From positions 70,504,002 through 70,568,001 of the forward strand of contig OX439039.1 of the NCBI GenBank assembly GCA_949317995.1: a DNA stretch of 64,000 nucleotides, in the 5' to 3' direction. The position numbers were made by a program, and so were the translations under genes. The notes below the pieces were generated by a model. That model ran no database searches. It saw only the letters and a list, made by a program, of their open reading frames with translations, and was not told the DNA's origin. Below, in pieces: positions 31,981 to 42,190 of the stretch (positions within the stretch are counted from its first letter, which is position 1; each line of letters opens with the position of its first letter). This stretch comes from Acholoe squamosa (taxonomy: Eukaryota > Annelida > Polychaeta > Phyllodocida > Polynoidae).

Positions 31981-33345
31981 ATGGCTTATGAAGTATCGAA
32001 AGTTGATGATCGCAGTAGTGTTGGTATAGGAGAGAGCATGGACTTATTCTCAATGCCCACAGTCGATGTGGGTGTAGGGAAAGTCAGGTATGTAGAGTAT
32101 AAACCTTTAAATCAACTTAATCAGGATGTTGGATTGGAATTTGAAATACCTAACACGGGTAATAGATACATTGATTTTAGACGTACATATCTTGTTGTAA
32201 AATGTCGAATTAGAAAGTCTGATAATACTGATATACCAGCTGGAACTGGTGGTACTACTCTTGGTGATTTTGGTCCTGTTAATAATTTTCTTCATTCTAT
32301 TTTCTCTCAAGTAGATATTTATCTTCAGAAGCAATTGCTGACTACATCTAATTCAAACTATCCTTACGAGGCATATTTAAATACTTTATTCAAATATGAT
32401 ACCCAATCTAAGAACACACATCTCCAGGCTCAGCTGTGGGCTAAGGATACAGGTACAATGGATGCCGCCAGAGCATCATTAGGTAATTCAGGTTTGACTG
32501 TGCGTGCTCTATATTGTGAGAAAAGTCAGACTTTTGAAATGATGGGTCCTATACTAAGTGATGTATGCTGGACTAATAGGTACATTTTGAATGGTGTGGA
32601 ATTAAAAATGAGATTTTGGCCTACTCTACCTAATTTTCATCTCATGTCGGAGGCTACCAAGCCTGAATATAAAACAGAAATTACCGATGCATCCCTGTCT
32701 GTGTGTATGGTGACTCCCTCTCCAGATGCTTTACTAAAGCATCAGGAGATTATGGAAAAGAAAAACTGGGCTGCCGTGTACCCCTATCTGAAGACTGATG
32801 TTAAAAAATACTCTATTTCTAAGGGTCATTACTGTTTTACAGCCGATAACATTTACCTGGGAAATGTGCCGTCCAGGCTGATATGTGGCCTTGTTTCAGA
32901 ACAGGCTACAGTCGGGGCTTATAAAAAAAATCCTTATAATTTTCAACATTTCAACTTGAAATATTTGAATCTCACTGTTGATGGTGAGAGTGTACCCCAG
33001 AAAGCACTGCAAATGACTTTTGATAGTAACCATCACAAGTCATCTTTCATTGAGGCCTACATAGCTATGTATGGACGAGAACGTTTCACAGATGGTCGTG
33101 ATGAGGGGTTGTACATAACACGTAGTGAGTTTGCGAAAGGTTATACATTGTTTGCTTTTGATTTAGAACCTGATATTAGAGAGGAATCAGATGGTACTGT
33201 ATGGCCTACTATGAAGAAGGGTAACTTAAGAATTCAGATGAATTTCTCAGAGTCTCTCCCTGAGAGCGTGTCACTGATTATCTATTCTACATTTCCTTCA
33301 ATGTTTAAAATAGATATGAATAGAGCTGTGACCGTAATGAAATAA
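31981..33345 (+). CDS. Polinton major capsid protein (double jelly roll)
   Basis: 454 residues, the usual size. Family features include the early VRYVEYKPLNQLN, then YIDFRRTYLVVKCRI, the conserved GPVNNFLHSIFSQVDIYLQ near residues 98-116, YPYEAYLNTL near 131-140, and the C-terminal YTLFAFDLEPD and VSLIIYSTFPSMFKID. It is intact, so the element could in principle build a capsid. The upstream 260 bp are non-coding and contain TTATAAATT near 31919, a possible TATA box. Confidence 0.93.
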   Translation: MAYEVSKVDDRSSVGIGESMDLFSMPTVDVGVGKVRYVEYKPLNQLNQDVGLEFEIPNTGNRYIDFRRTYLVVKCRIRKSDNTDIPAGTGGTTLGDFGPVNNFLHSIFSQVDIYLQKQLLTTSNSNYPYEAYLNTLFKYDTQSKNTHLQAQLWAKDTGTMDAARASLGNSGLTVRALYCEKSQTFEMMGPILSDVCWTNRYILNGVELKMRFWPTLPNFHLMSEATKPEYKTEITDASLSVCMVTPSPDALLKHQEIMEKKNWAAVYPYLKTDVKKYSISKGHYCFTADNIYLGNVPSRLICGLVSEQATVGAYKKNPYNFQHFNLKYLNLTVDGESVPQKALQMTFDSNHHKSSFIEAYIAMYGRERFTDGRDEGLYITRSEFAKGYTLFAFDLEPDIREESDGTVWPTMKKGNLRIQMNFSESLPESVSLIIYSTFPSMFKIDMNRAVTVMK

Positions 33346-33941
33346 ACCAAGAGTTGTATTTACTTACGTTAATGTATTTAAACCTGTTTATTACAGAAAC
33401 AACCATAATACTGATTTATTATGTTTCAACAAATTTCTTCATGTTTATCTATCAAGAATACTGTTTTATTACACCATTCATATATATATATATATATATA
33501 CTTATGCTACCAGAGGTAACGGGTAGAAAAATATACCTATGTATCAGGGTGATGGTTCGAATCAATGTATCAGATACCGTGTATTGATATCTTTGTACTA
33601 ATACGTATGTCTTAATCCTCACGATTATTTTTCTATACCTTAATCATAAATAAACACGAACAAAGAAAATATATATCAACATACATGCTTCTGTGTTACT
33701 TTTATCAACATGTTTCTTTAGTTTATATACTCAGCATTTAACTATTCTGGTCATAAATGTAGTCTTTCATATAGATACAAATAATAGACATATAAATATG
33801 TGTTTCTTTAGTTTATATACTCGGCATTTAACTATTCTGGTCATACATGTAGTCTATCGTATAGATACAAATAATAGACGTGTAATAGACTTATCTTATC
33901 ATGTTGATCCATATATACTTATATAGTCCTGTGGATACCTA
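33346..33941. other. Convergent intergenic region with tandem 90-bp repeat
   Basis: Bases 33711-33800 and 33801-33890 are two 90-bp tandem units starting TGTTTCTTTAGTTTATATAC, differing at several positions. AATAAA at 33649-33654 may end the capsid transcript. An (AT)n run lies near 33481-33500. Confidence 0.7.
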
Positions 33942-35347
33942 TTATTCAGAAAGCCTTTTCTTACGGATGCAAGACCTTGTTGATTTAGCAACAGGTGAGA
34001 GTAGATCCCCCATGATGAATGATGTATCGATATCACTTCGACGCTTTCTACTGGCTCTTCTTGGATTGATATCGTTAACAGATCCCAATTCAGAGGCTGT
34101 AACACTGGGTGTGCCCTTAGAGAACATGTTATCTGATCCATGAGATAAATTCAGCTTAAAACGACTGAACACTAAGCTCTTCCCCTCCTGTACACTGTGT
34201 CCTGTATGGGTGTCAGGCTGTGCGGTGAGATATCCCATATTACTATCAGGATTGGGGTTTTTAAAAATTGTATCACCATTGCGGGGGCTCTGCATTTCCT
34301 CAGTATGCTCTTGAAAATTACCCCCACTGAGAGCATTGCTGGAGCTAGGGAGGTCTGCATGAGTCATGTTCATATTCTCCTTGAAACCACAGTCAGTTTC
34401 TGACATATCAACGCTGAGTGGATTAACACTGGACCCTTGATGAGATCCTGGACCGCAGTCATCGGTGGGTGTCATGATATCGGGTTCAGTGCATGTAGCA
34501 CGTGTACTGCATGACGCTACGTCACAGTTATCAACATCTCTATCGTTAGGGGGAGTGGCAGTCTCATCACAGCCGCTGCACGTGACACAGTGCATCATGT
34601 CACTGGGTGCAGTTTGAACGTTCTGGGTCACTGGACTACCACTGCCAATCCCATTGGATTCCACATCTCTAGGTGTTGAGGTGCTAGGGTCATGGGGTTG
34701 TGTGTTAACAGTAACTTTATATTGGGGTGTTTCCTCCCCTGAATTTTTAGACATTTGTCGTGTGTACTGGACACATACCTTGTTAACCTCTACTGTGGGT
34801 ACTTCAGGTCTATCTATTAGATCTGAATGATCGTTGACCGTCAGATTTAATGTCAGATTAAGATGAACCGTCTCATACACTTTATTAGAATCAGTTATGC
34901 ACTCAGGTAATGGTGAACCTCCAACCCCGGGATCCCCATTATCCTCTGGCACAGAGGGTGACGCTAGTCCTGAAGTGTCTGGGCGCCCCTCAAAGTCCTG
35001 AGATACATCATGCATAGTTGGGAGTTCCGGAGAGGTGACAGACCTTGGATGAACTTGTATTGGCGCTATGCTATATGGCGAGAGAGAGAGAGAGAGAGAG
35101 AAAGAGAGATTATTTAGTATACTGCTGTTAAACTGCTCACTCGGACTCAAGTTTTGTCAACACCCATATCTTATTATAAACCTATACGCCCTCTATTTAA
35201 CATGACACCGGTACCCTGATCATACATCAAGTCTTGTGTTGTTCATCGATTACAAAACAAAACGATAGGTTTAACAAATTGTTTTTATAGTACTCACCTT
35301 CCAAACAAACGTCTGAGCATATTTACACCTCTTCTGAGGAAATCCAT
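33942..35347 (-). CDS. Spliced Ser/Thr-rich Polinton protein with amphipathic N-terminus
   Basis: Two exons: 35347-35298 and 35070-33942. The donor is AAG/GTGAGT, the acceptor ATATAG at 35071-35076, and the polypyrimidine tract is the minus-strand face of a (GA)n run at 35080-35110. Phases agree (50 bases, remainder 2, completed by one base). Exon 1 encodes an arginine-rich amphipathic start (DFLRRGVNMLRRLFG). The rest is polar, Ser/Thr/Asp-rich and probably disordered, with a Cys cluster (CVTCSGCDE) and a basic end (PRRASRKRRSD, IRKKR). About 390 residues. Function unknown; the start resembles the gene at 30832. Without splicing the frame would start inside the repeat, which is less likely. 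Confidence 0.6.
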
Positions 35348-35764
35348 GATGTTCTACCGATAGAATGAGACTTTCCTGTTCCGGAATTTTGAGAGATAAC
35401 GTCGTTTTTTGTTCAGTCGAAGGTCAAACTAAACTACCGCATAGAGTTAGCTTAAAACCCTGTAGACGGCGCTCAAATCGTAGAGATGTAGTAGTTACCA
35501 GATTAACCGCTAGATGTCCTCACTGCGCTATACTATCCCTGTTCCCGCCACAGTGGAGGGTTCTAGCTCCTGACCTGTCCGAATAACCAGGCCATCATTG
35601 CCTAATACCTGATGTCCTCTCTGACCCCTTTGACCTTGGTAGATAACTAGACCTGATTAGAATGCTTCCTTATGACACTGACCTCATTTGGAGATCAGAA
35701 GGCGCCAGGAAACAGGGCGGGGACCTACACGCTCAAGACTCTAGGCTCTCTAACTTGAGCCAGA

Positions 35765-36247
35765 ATGCCTGCATTAAAATTCACAGCATATAACGATGTG
35801 CTCGTGTGGGATGCAAATGAGGAGGGCGATAAGTTCATGCAGGTTATTTATCGTGTGTCACCAACACTGAATTTGCGCCTGAATTATAATGATGTTAACT
35901 CTGAGGAGTGTGAGGCTGAGTTCTGTATAATGCCCAGCCCCGATGATGACACGGAGGAGTATACCATAGAAATAACTTTCGAGGAGTGGCGCGACATGGT
36001 TCAAAACATTGAACTTATTAACGATCTAGCAACGGAACCCTGGCCTGTTTTCACTAAATGTGTGACGAAGGGATTCATTTTCCAGAAGACCCCAGGTAAA
36101 GACAATTTCACCGTCTTTTCTGCACTAGGATCTTATGACTCGTTCACAATGAACAGTGTGGAATTGATTCGTCTGTTCTCAATGCTGGAGCATGCAAATG
36201 TCCAGAGCGTTGAATATTATAAATCACTCCTGCCGGGACATTTTTAA
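35765..36247 (+). CDS. 160-residue Polinton protein, possibly PC4-like
   Basis: Single exon, start in CCAGAATGCC. Acidic, with a beta-rich first half and the segment YTIEITFEEWRDMVQNIELI near residues 66-85. That segment resembles the C-terminal strand-helix of PC4/Sub1 proteins (strand, then W, then a helix with regularly spaced Ile/Leu) and also the end of the gene at 42191-43505. The similarity is short and judged by eye. PC4 proteins bind single-stranded DNA and act in transcription or replication. Confidence 0.5.
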   Translation: MPALKFTAYNDVLVWDANEEGDKFMQVIYRVSPTLNLRLNYNDVNSEECEAEFCIMPSPDDDTEEYTIEITFEEWRDMVQNIELINDLATEPWPVFTKCVTKGFIFQKTPGKDNFTVFSALGSYDSFTMNSVELIRLFSMLEHANVQSVEYYKSLLPGHF

Positions 36248-36706
36248 AGACTTATTGCATTAACTGATAATGCTGTTAAGTAATACCATGGACCTTTCCT
36301 ACAGTGTATCACCAAAGACTCTGTCCTAACGTTAGACTAAAGACTGCGCAATGCATGCCATTCAAATGATACTAGAATGACTGCTTTTTAGAGACCTGTA
36401 TACTCTAGATTTAAATACTCCAGACTTGAATATTCCAGAATTGATACTACAGACTTGCTACTCATCATGTATGTAGCATGTTTATATCACCCTACCGGGT
36501 ATGATTATTGACTGCTTCATTTATTTTGATACTACTAAGCATGTGAAATTGTTGAGATTATCTATATATTCTGATAAAAACAAACACATCAGTGTGACAT
36601 CAGTGTGAAATTTATTTTGTTTTATTGACACTAAATGAATGCACAGATTTGCTATAGGAGTAGCGTTTAGAAGTTTGGGACAGAGTTTGTGACTTACTGG
36701 CACACA
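36248..36706. other. Convergent intergenic region with polymerase polyadenylation signals
   Basis: Two AATAAA hexamers on the minus strand (36611-36616 and 36621-36626) lie about 80-95 bp past the polymerase stop. Imperfect TACTCTAGATTTAAA / TACTCCAGACTTGAA / TATTCCAGAATTGAT repeats occur near 36400-36445. No gene. Confidence 0.55.
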
Positions 36707-39700
36707 TCAGTATCCAAAAGGTATAGTCTCACCATCGATTAAAACATAACGCTTTGCAAAGACGCATTGAAAACATTTAAGCTGTTCTATAGTGCGTATA
36801 ACAGCAGAAGCTTTATCACGAGTAATAAAACTTCTGTTCTTTACCATCATTTTGAGAGGCTTGTACACCTCCTGACCAGCTCTAGCTCTCAGTTCAGTAA
36901 GTAGTAAGTCTTTCATGCTGGTAAAGTTTATGTTTTCTGATACACTCTGCGTCAGGTTTATACCTTTTATTTTACATATGACATCTTGCTTGTTACCCTC
37001 AAAATCACATGTTTTGTAAGCATAACTTTTAGGCCCTGTGGAAACAAATTCATAAATAAAATGACCTTCAGGTAGCTCATTAGTTAGGTCGCCTAGATAA
37101 TCACCAGTAGGTGGTGTGTATTCGCTACAGTTATGTGGAGGGTTAATGTATGATCTGAATATTATACTATCAGTATCATAATACATGACACGTCTATCCA
37201 AACGTTTCAGGATAGAATACAGTTTCATTCGAGCATGAGCTGTAGTGTATGCTGCTATGACAACGTTTATTTTACTGTTAGGTTGTACAAATTCCCTCTT
37301 TGATTTGTATTCCACGAATATAACATTTTCATTGACCAGTTGAATGTTGCATATTTCTTTTCTTTTATCAGTTATAAGTTTAAAATATTCAGCAGGTTCT
37401 GTAATGTAGACTGATTTCGTTTGATTTTGCTTCTGACCAAACTTACCCCAAAAACAATTCAGCATTAGCTTAGCAACCGCTCTCAACCCAGGGTTATATT
37501 CTATGTTATCAGGGTCTAAAAGTATTCCCTCCCTCTCGTAATAGTGGTTAATGTAGGTTTGCCGGTCTTCAGGTGTTTTAACCCAGCTAGGCCAACCACT
37601 TTTCTCTTGCTTTATTTTCAGAAAAGCATTGATGTACTCAGTGAAAAGCCCTCCAGTTTTTGTCTTTTTATCATATACAGAAACGTTGTCATAGTGCCAT
37701 GCCTCATATACTTTAACTATTTTATACCCAGCTCTTACAGCTTCTTTCAGTTCCATGGACACCCATGTACCGGTGATCATACGTTTACTATCGGAGTGAT
37801 TACATGAGTAAGATTGCCCGTTAAAAAAACCATAAAATGCAGAGAAATAGTCATCTTTATCACTGGTGCTATTAAATATATTATCGGCTGATACAACACA
37901 CGATTTACATAAGGTGAAATATAACCTATCTTTATACCTCATCGGTAGTACAGGGTGATACAATTTCCTTGGTGGTAAGACAGAACATTTTATCAGCCCT
38001 TCAATGTTTTCTATGTCAACATTCTCACTCCACTGTTCAGCAGGTATTACTCTATGCTCACCGCACGGGTATTTACAGTATTTGTTTACATAAGGATACA
38101 AACTAGTGAAGTCCATGTACTCAATTTTCTCATTCCTACCGCATTTATGATATGTTTTAGTTGTATCTACTCTACCGCCGTAAAAAGCATCTCTTGGCTG
38201 TAAGGGTTCGACAATTGAAACATCATTCATTACAGAGTTGTATTTTACAGTCTTTCGTAGCTCATCAAAATCACAACTCCAGATGGTCTCAATTGAGTAC
38301 CCTAAATCCCTAATTTCTTCATCAAGTCTCATTGTATTCTGGTACAGGACGCCCATACTTTTACTCAAAAAAGTATTATACACTTGAGATGGGTAACATT
38401 TATCGTGACCATGAATAAAACAACTATGGAATTGGTAGACAGTGCGTGAACCTGAATGATACCCGTCTACTTTTCTACCACCTATTCTAAATTCACCTTT
38501 TTTAGACCTAGCATGTCTTAATTGAATACCTTTTGTTCTTTCTATATATATTAACCATAGCATACTATGTACTGAATGATTATCATAAGGTTTAAAATGA
38601 GCTACTACAGGGATAGTGTTTTCTTTAATGAACATAGTTCTGTACACAAGATTGCAGGCAGAAGCTATAGTTAGACATTTCTCAAAGGGATCGATTTTGT
38701 GTTTGCCCGAGATTTCCATAAAAATATTTCTAAATTCCAAGCAACCACGACGGAGGATATGTACATCACTTTTACAATAATCTATTAACTCCTTTTTAAA
38801 ATTGAAATCACTTAAAAGGTTTGAATCATACCATTTAACAAATTCTTTATGTACACTAGGTTTCATGATCCACGGCATATAGAAATAAGTTGGAGGTAGA
38901 ACTTGATCATGATGATTTTGATTAGATTTTTTATTGAATAAATGCGGAAAAAATCCTTTACATAATTCAGGAATGTTAAATGTCTTAGGTATCTTAGAGA
39001 GAGCCATTGGGAGAAAATTCAGGGAGTCTAAAAAACGGATATTGTATGGAGGGACTTTGAGACTCATTACCTTACCACCATTGTAAATAATACCTGGTTT
39101 CAGTATTTTAGAATAAATGTAGGTTAAAATGAAATAAGAGTCATACCCACGGAAATTATGACATATCATTTTACTGTTTTTGTGTTCTTTCACTAAAGCC
39201 CATTCACAGAACCTCTCTACGCACTCCTCACCATAAAAAACATGTTGATTTATACCACACGTGTCACAACTAGAAGCAGCGTCAAATTTTCTCTGAGCAT
39301 GCCCTGATTTAATACAGTCATGACATGTGCGCTCTGCTATACATAGATTGGGTACATGCTTGCCTGTATCTTGAGTACATTCTATATCAAAAAATATATA
39401 TCGCTGGACTGATAAGTCTTTAGTTTCCGACTCAGAAATAGACTTAACCTTTTGAATATAACAAATATGCTCATTCAAGGTATTATAATCAACATGACAG
39501 ATACCACATTTTTTCATGAAGCATACATGGCGTTTAGATGCACCCTTATTAATCAAAAGCTTATTTTTTCTTCTTAAGAACATATTACAGGTTCTGCATT
39601 TATACCAGGTCTGACACACGGATTTTCTCATTTTTTTTTTTTTACTAGTACCAGAACCACTACCACGATATGCAGGGTATTTTTTAGAGTGAAAATTGAA

Positions 39701-40975
39701 ACAGTCCATACCCTTGAAACTACGGTTGCATTTCACACAGTAAAACCATTCGGCATCGTTCTCAGGTTTATGTTCATGTTTACACAATTTACATATGTCT
39801 TTACATGCATGCTGGTGGTGATTATTAGTACGTGCATAACATATAGTACAGAAATGACACCTACCGAAAAAGGAAGGGAGACTTGTAAGAACATCAAAAT
39901 GACCATCTGAGTGATATAGGCTTATTATCCGGGGTGTTTTAACACGATTATCATAGATTATAGAATTTAAGTGATCTTTAGAAACTATCATGATGCGGTA
40001 TCCTTTCAGGGCTTTAGACAATTTGTCAAACATAGGCAGTGTTATACGAGTGTTGTAGGGTATCTTAGAGAATTTATATAATTTTTTTACCATGCGTAAC
40101 TGCAGCAATTTATTTTCACAGACTTTCCGTACTGCGCTGTTCAGACGGTTACCACTGCTGTCTGCTAGAACTTTACCCACAACCAAGGCTCGAATGGCAC
40201 AGCAATTATCTCTATTCTTGATATATATTACACACCTTTTAATTTTGAGAAGATGAGTGATTGGTTCCCGCCCTGATCCTGAAGGAACTTTGACATGAGT
40301 GACTGTTATCGTGCAACCCTTGTTCAGGTTAAAAACACTGAAACTCTGTAAAACTCTGTCTATCTCGGTTAGAATATCTCTAGCACTGATGCTACTAACC
40401 GTATTGAAATGTATGAGTATAGGATAGTCTATATCTCTACTGTCTATGGTCATTCTAATTAGATCGTCAGAACCAAATTTCAAAGTCAGTTCTTCAACCA
40501 GTTTCTCAAAAACTTCAAAAAGCCGTGCCAAAACATCCTTCATAGATTTAAATTTTTCATTCATATTTAATCTAAAAGTGTATGTTGTATGTCTAACCTG
40601 GAATTTTCTTGAAAATTGCTCATTCACCTGACGCAATGAATATAACCCCCCTGATCCAAAACCCTGATCAGTAATGTCTGGGGAATTTTGATCAGTTGGT
40701 ATAGGTTGAGAACCGGCATGGCTGCTATTCTGGTTATCATTATGATTATCATTATCGTTACCAATAGCATTAAGACCATGACGCCTGTCTAAATGCAGAT
40801 TCAGGTTGCCACGTTTAGGGAATTCTTTCCCACAGACATGACAGATATGTTTGGTAACTGTGTGAGCTGCAGGGGAGGCACCATTTCCTTTTTTCTCAGG
40901 AATGTGTGTTTCAATATGCTTATTGAGATAAAAAATCTTTTTATATGACTTACCACAAACAGGACAGTCAAACAT
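36707..40975 (-). CDS. Protein-primed DNA polymerase B with N-terminal zinc fingers
   Basis: 1422 residues, replicates the linear element. The N-terminus carries two C2H2 fingers (CPVCGKSYKK..HIETH at residues 4-24 and CHVCGKEFPK..HLDRRH at 45-66). Around 390-500 there are several more Cys/His pairs (CKLCKHEH, CVKCNRSF, CRTCNMF, CGICHVDY). Exonuclease motifs: FFDIE near 528, NFRGYDS near 607 and YCKSD near 733. Polymerase motifs: A, DFTSLYP near 955; B, NCFWGKFGQ near 1173; C, YYDTDS near 1262. All catalytic residues are present, so it appears functional. Its ATG lies 31 bp after the stop of the F-box-like gene on the same strand. Confidence 0.96.
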   Translation of the reverse strand: MFDCPVCGKSYKKIFYLNKHIETHIPEKKGNGASPAAHTVTKHICHVCGKEFPKRGNLNLHLDRRHGLNAIGNDNDNHNDNQNSSHAGSQPIPTDQNSPDITDQGFGSGGLYSLRQVNEQFSRKFQVRHTTYTFRLNMNEKFKSMKDVLARLFEVFEKLVEELTLKFGSDDLIRMTIDSRDIDYPILIHFNTVSSISARDILTEIDRVLQSFSVFNLNKGCTITVTHVKVPSGSGREPITHLLKIKRCVIYIKNRDNCCAIRALVVGKVLADSSGNRLNSAVRKVCENKLLQLRMVKKLYKFSKIPYNTRITLPMFDKLSKALKGYRIMIVSKDHLNSIIYDNRVKTPRIISLYHSDGHFDVLTSLPSFFGRCHFCTICYARTNNHHQHACKDICKLCKHEHKPENDAEWFYCVKCNRSFKGMDCFNFHSKKYPAYRGSGSGTSKKKKMRKSVCQTWYKCRTCNMFLRRKNKLLINKGASKRHVCFMKKCGICHVDYNTLNEHICYIQKVKSISESETKDLSVQRYIFFDIECTQDTGKHVPNLCIAERTCHDCIKSGHAQRKFDAASSCDTCGINQHVFYGEECVERFCEWALVKEHKNSKMICHNFRGYDSYFILTYIYSKILKPGIIYNGGKVMSLKVPPYNIRFLDSLNFLPMALSKIPKTFNIPELCKGFFPHLFNKKSNQNHHDQVLPPTYFYMPWIMKPSVHKEFVKWYDSNLLSDFNFKKELIDYCKSDVHILRRGCLEFRNIFMEISGKHKIDPFEKCLTIASACNLVYRTMFIKENTIPVVAHFKPYDNHSVHSMLWLIYIERTKGIQLRHARSKKGEFRIGGRKVDGYHSGSRTVYQFHSCFIHGHDKCYPSQVYNTFLSKSMGVLYQNTMRLDEEIRDLGYSIETIWSCDFDELRKTVKYNSVMNDVSIVEPLQPRDAFYGGRVDTTKTYHKCGRNEKIEYMDFTSLYPYVNKYCKYPCGEHRVIPAEQWSENVDIENIEGLIKCSVLPPRKLYHPVLPMRYKDRLYFTLCKSCVVSADNIFNSTSDKDDYFSAFYGFFNGQSYSCNHSDSKRMITGTWVSMELKEAVRAGYKIVKVYEAWHYDNVSVYDKKTKTGGLFTEYINAFLKIKQEKSGWPSWVKTPEDRQTYINHYYEREGILLDPDNIEYNPGLRAVAKLMLNCFWGKFGQKQNQTKSVYITEPAEYFKLITDKRKEICNIQLVNENVIFVEYKSKREFVQPNSKINVVIAAYTTAHARMKLYSILKRLDRRVMYYDTDSIIFRSYINPPHNCSEYTPPTGDYLGDLTNELPEGHFIYEFVSTGPKSYAYKTCDFEGNKQDVICKIKGINLTQSVSENINFTSMKDLLLTELRARAGQEVYKPLKMMVKNRSFITRDKASAVIRTIEQLKCFQCVFAKRYVLIDGETIPFGY

Positions 40976-41006
40976 GATTTCAGTCTTGTGAGAATCAGTC
41001 TATTAC

Positions 41007-41888
41007 TCAGCTTATCATGAGATGACGCAGTGTTTTAAATCCAGGATCTACAACATCGTCTATTCTATCACAAATATTCTCTAGATCGGGGTCTGTTATA
41101 TACAAGTCTCTGATAAATGCACTAGCATTAACCAACCAGAAAATATCCGATCTCAGATTATAAACATTATTTAAGAATGTATGCCTGGATGTTACTGAAG
41201 GATTGATATATTTCCTAATCTCTATTATCAATACGTCAAAGAAAAGCTCTTTAAACTTTATATCAATATCTCTACCAATATGCGCTAAGTTAAAAAGAAT
41301 AGGAATTTTGAAGTTCTCAAAGTGTTCAGAGTTACCAGAAAATTCCAGAAAAAAAGAAACAATTTCTCCAGAATCTACAACCTTTACACCACAGCTTGCC
41401 AGACCCCGACCTATTTTGAAACCTTCTCGCGATTGCATTACATAGTGAAGGTCTCTTTTTTCTGAATAAACCTTAAAGATAGTGAGAGTTACAATTAACT
41501 TTTTAAATATCAGAAGTAATTCATAAGATCTGCTATAACATTTGTTTTCTGAGAGAATTGAGCCTAAACGCCTGTATAAATTCGAGCCAATGTTGTTGTG
41601 GATATTATCTAAACTATCACACACATCAAAAAGCCTGTGATAGAGGGTTTTGAGACAATTCAATCTGTCAATAAAAACCTCTATATCAGACCAGTCATGA
41701 AGTGTTATAAAACGTCTCTTTATAAAGTATTTCCAGGTCTCTTTTAAAGAAAGAACACCCCGAGCTCTTTTTGAGGCTATAGCAAATCTGTGTAAGCTTT
41801 TTCTGTCATGTTCTAAGAATGTAATGACTAACCAAAAAATCTCCTGAGGGAGATCCGAGAGTGAAAAGCTAGAGCTAGAACTATCCAT
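41007..41888 (-). CDS. F-box-like protein encoded by the Polinton
   Basis: 293 residues, single exon. After a Ser-rich start, residues 11-45 (LSDLPQEIFWLVITFLEHD, then KSLHRFAIASKRARGV) match the F-box pattern: LPxE, spaced hydrophobics and an SKR turn. F-box proteins dock substrates to SKP1-cullin ubiquitin ligases; several viruses use them to redirect host degradation. The remaining 240 residues are alpha-helical and Leu/Phe-rich with no family I recognise, presumably the substrate-binding part. It directly precedes the polymerase, so both are probably made from one transcript. The assignment rests on one motif. Confidence 0.6.
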   Translation of the reverse strand: MDSSSSSFSLSDLPQEIFWLVITFLEHDRKSLHRFAIASKRARGVLSLKETWKYFIKRRFITLHDWSDIEVFIDRLNCLKTLYHRLFDVCDSLDNIHNNIGSNLYRRLGSILSENKCYSRSYELLLIFKKLIVTLTIFKVYSEKRDLHYVMQSREGFKIGRGLASCGVKVVDSGEIVSFFLEFSGNSEHFENFKIPILFNLAHIGRDIDIKFKELFFDVLIIEIRKYINPSVTSRHTFLNNVYNLRSDIFWLVNASAFIRDLYITDPDLENICDRIDDVVDPGFKTLRHLMIS

Positions 41889-42190
41889 AACATGTGAAAT
41901 GTTAGAATGTATATGATAACTGACAACAAACCACCTCAGGATATACCCTTTGATTGTAAGAAGTCTCCAAATTTTATAATTACTAAAAATATAAATGATA
42001 AGACCTTACATAGATTAAAAGAATAATAATTCTTAATGAATACACTGTGAAAGTGTCTATATGACGACCCTACATAAACTAAAGAGTCAGATTATCTATA
42101 CTCTTTCTATACGCTCTGACTGCCTCTACATTGAAAACTGAAATACACCCAAAAAAAGTTGAGGATTTCTTGCACGTAATACACGTCTCA
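41889..42190. other. Intergenic, likely promoter of the F-box/polymerase unit
   Basis: About 300 bp of AT-rich DNA between two minus-strand genes. No motif I can assign firmly. Confidence 0.35.

Noticed and set aside
38000-39910. Plus-strand frames opposite the polymerase gene
   Set aside because: They are antisense shadows of the polymerase B gene with no start or domain support.
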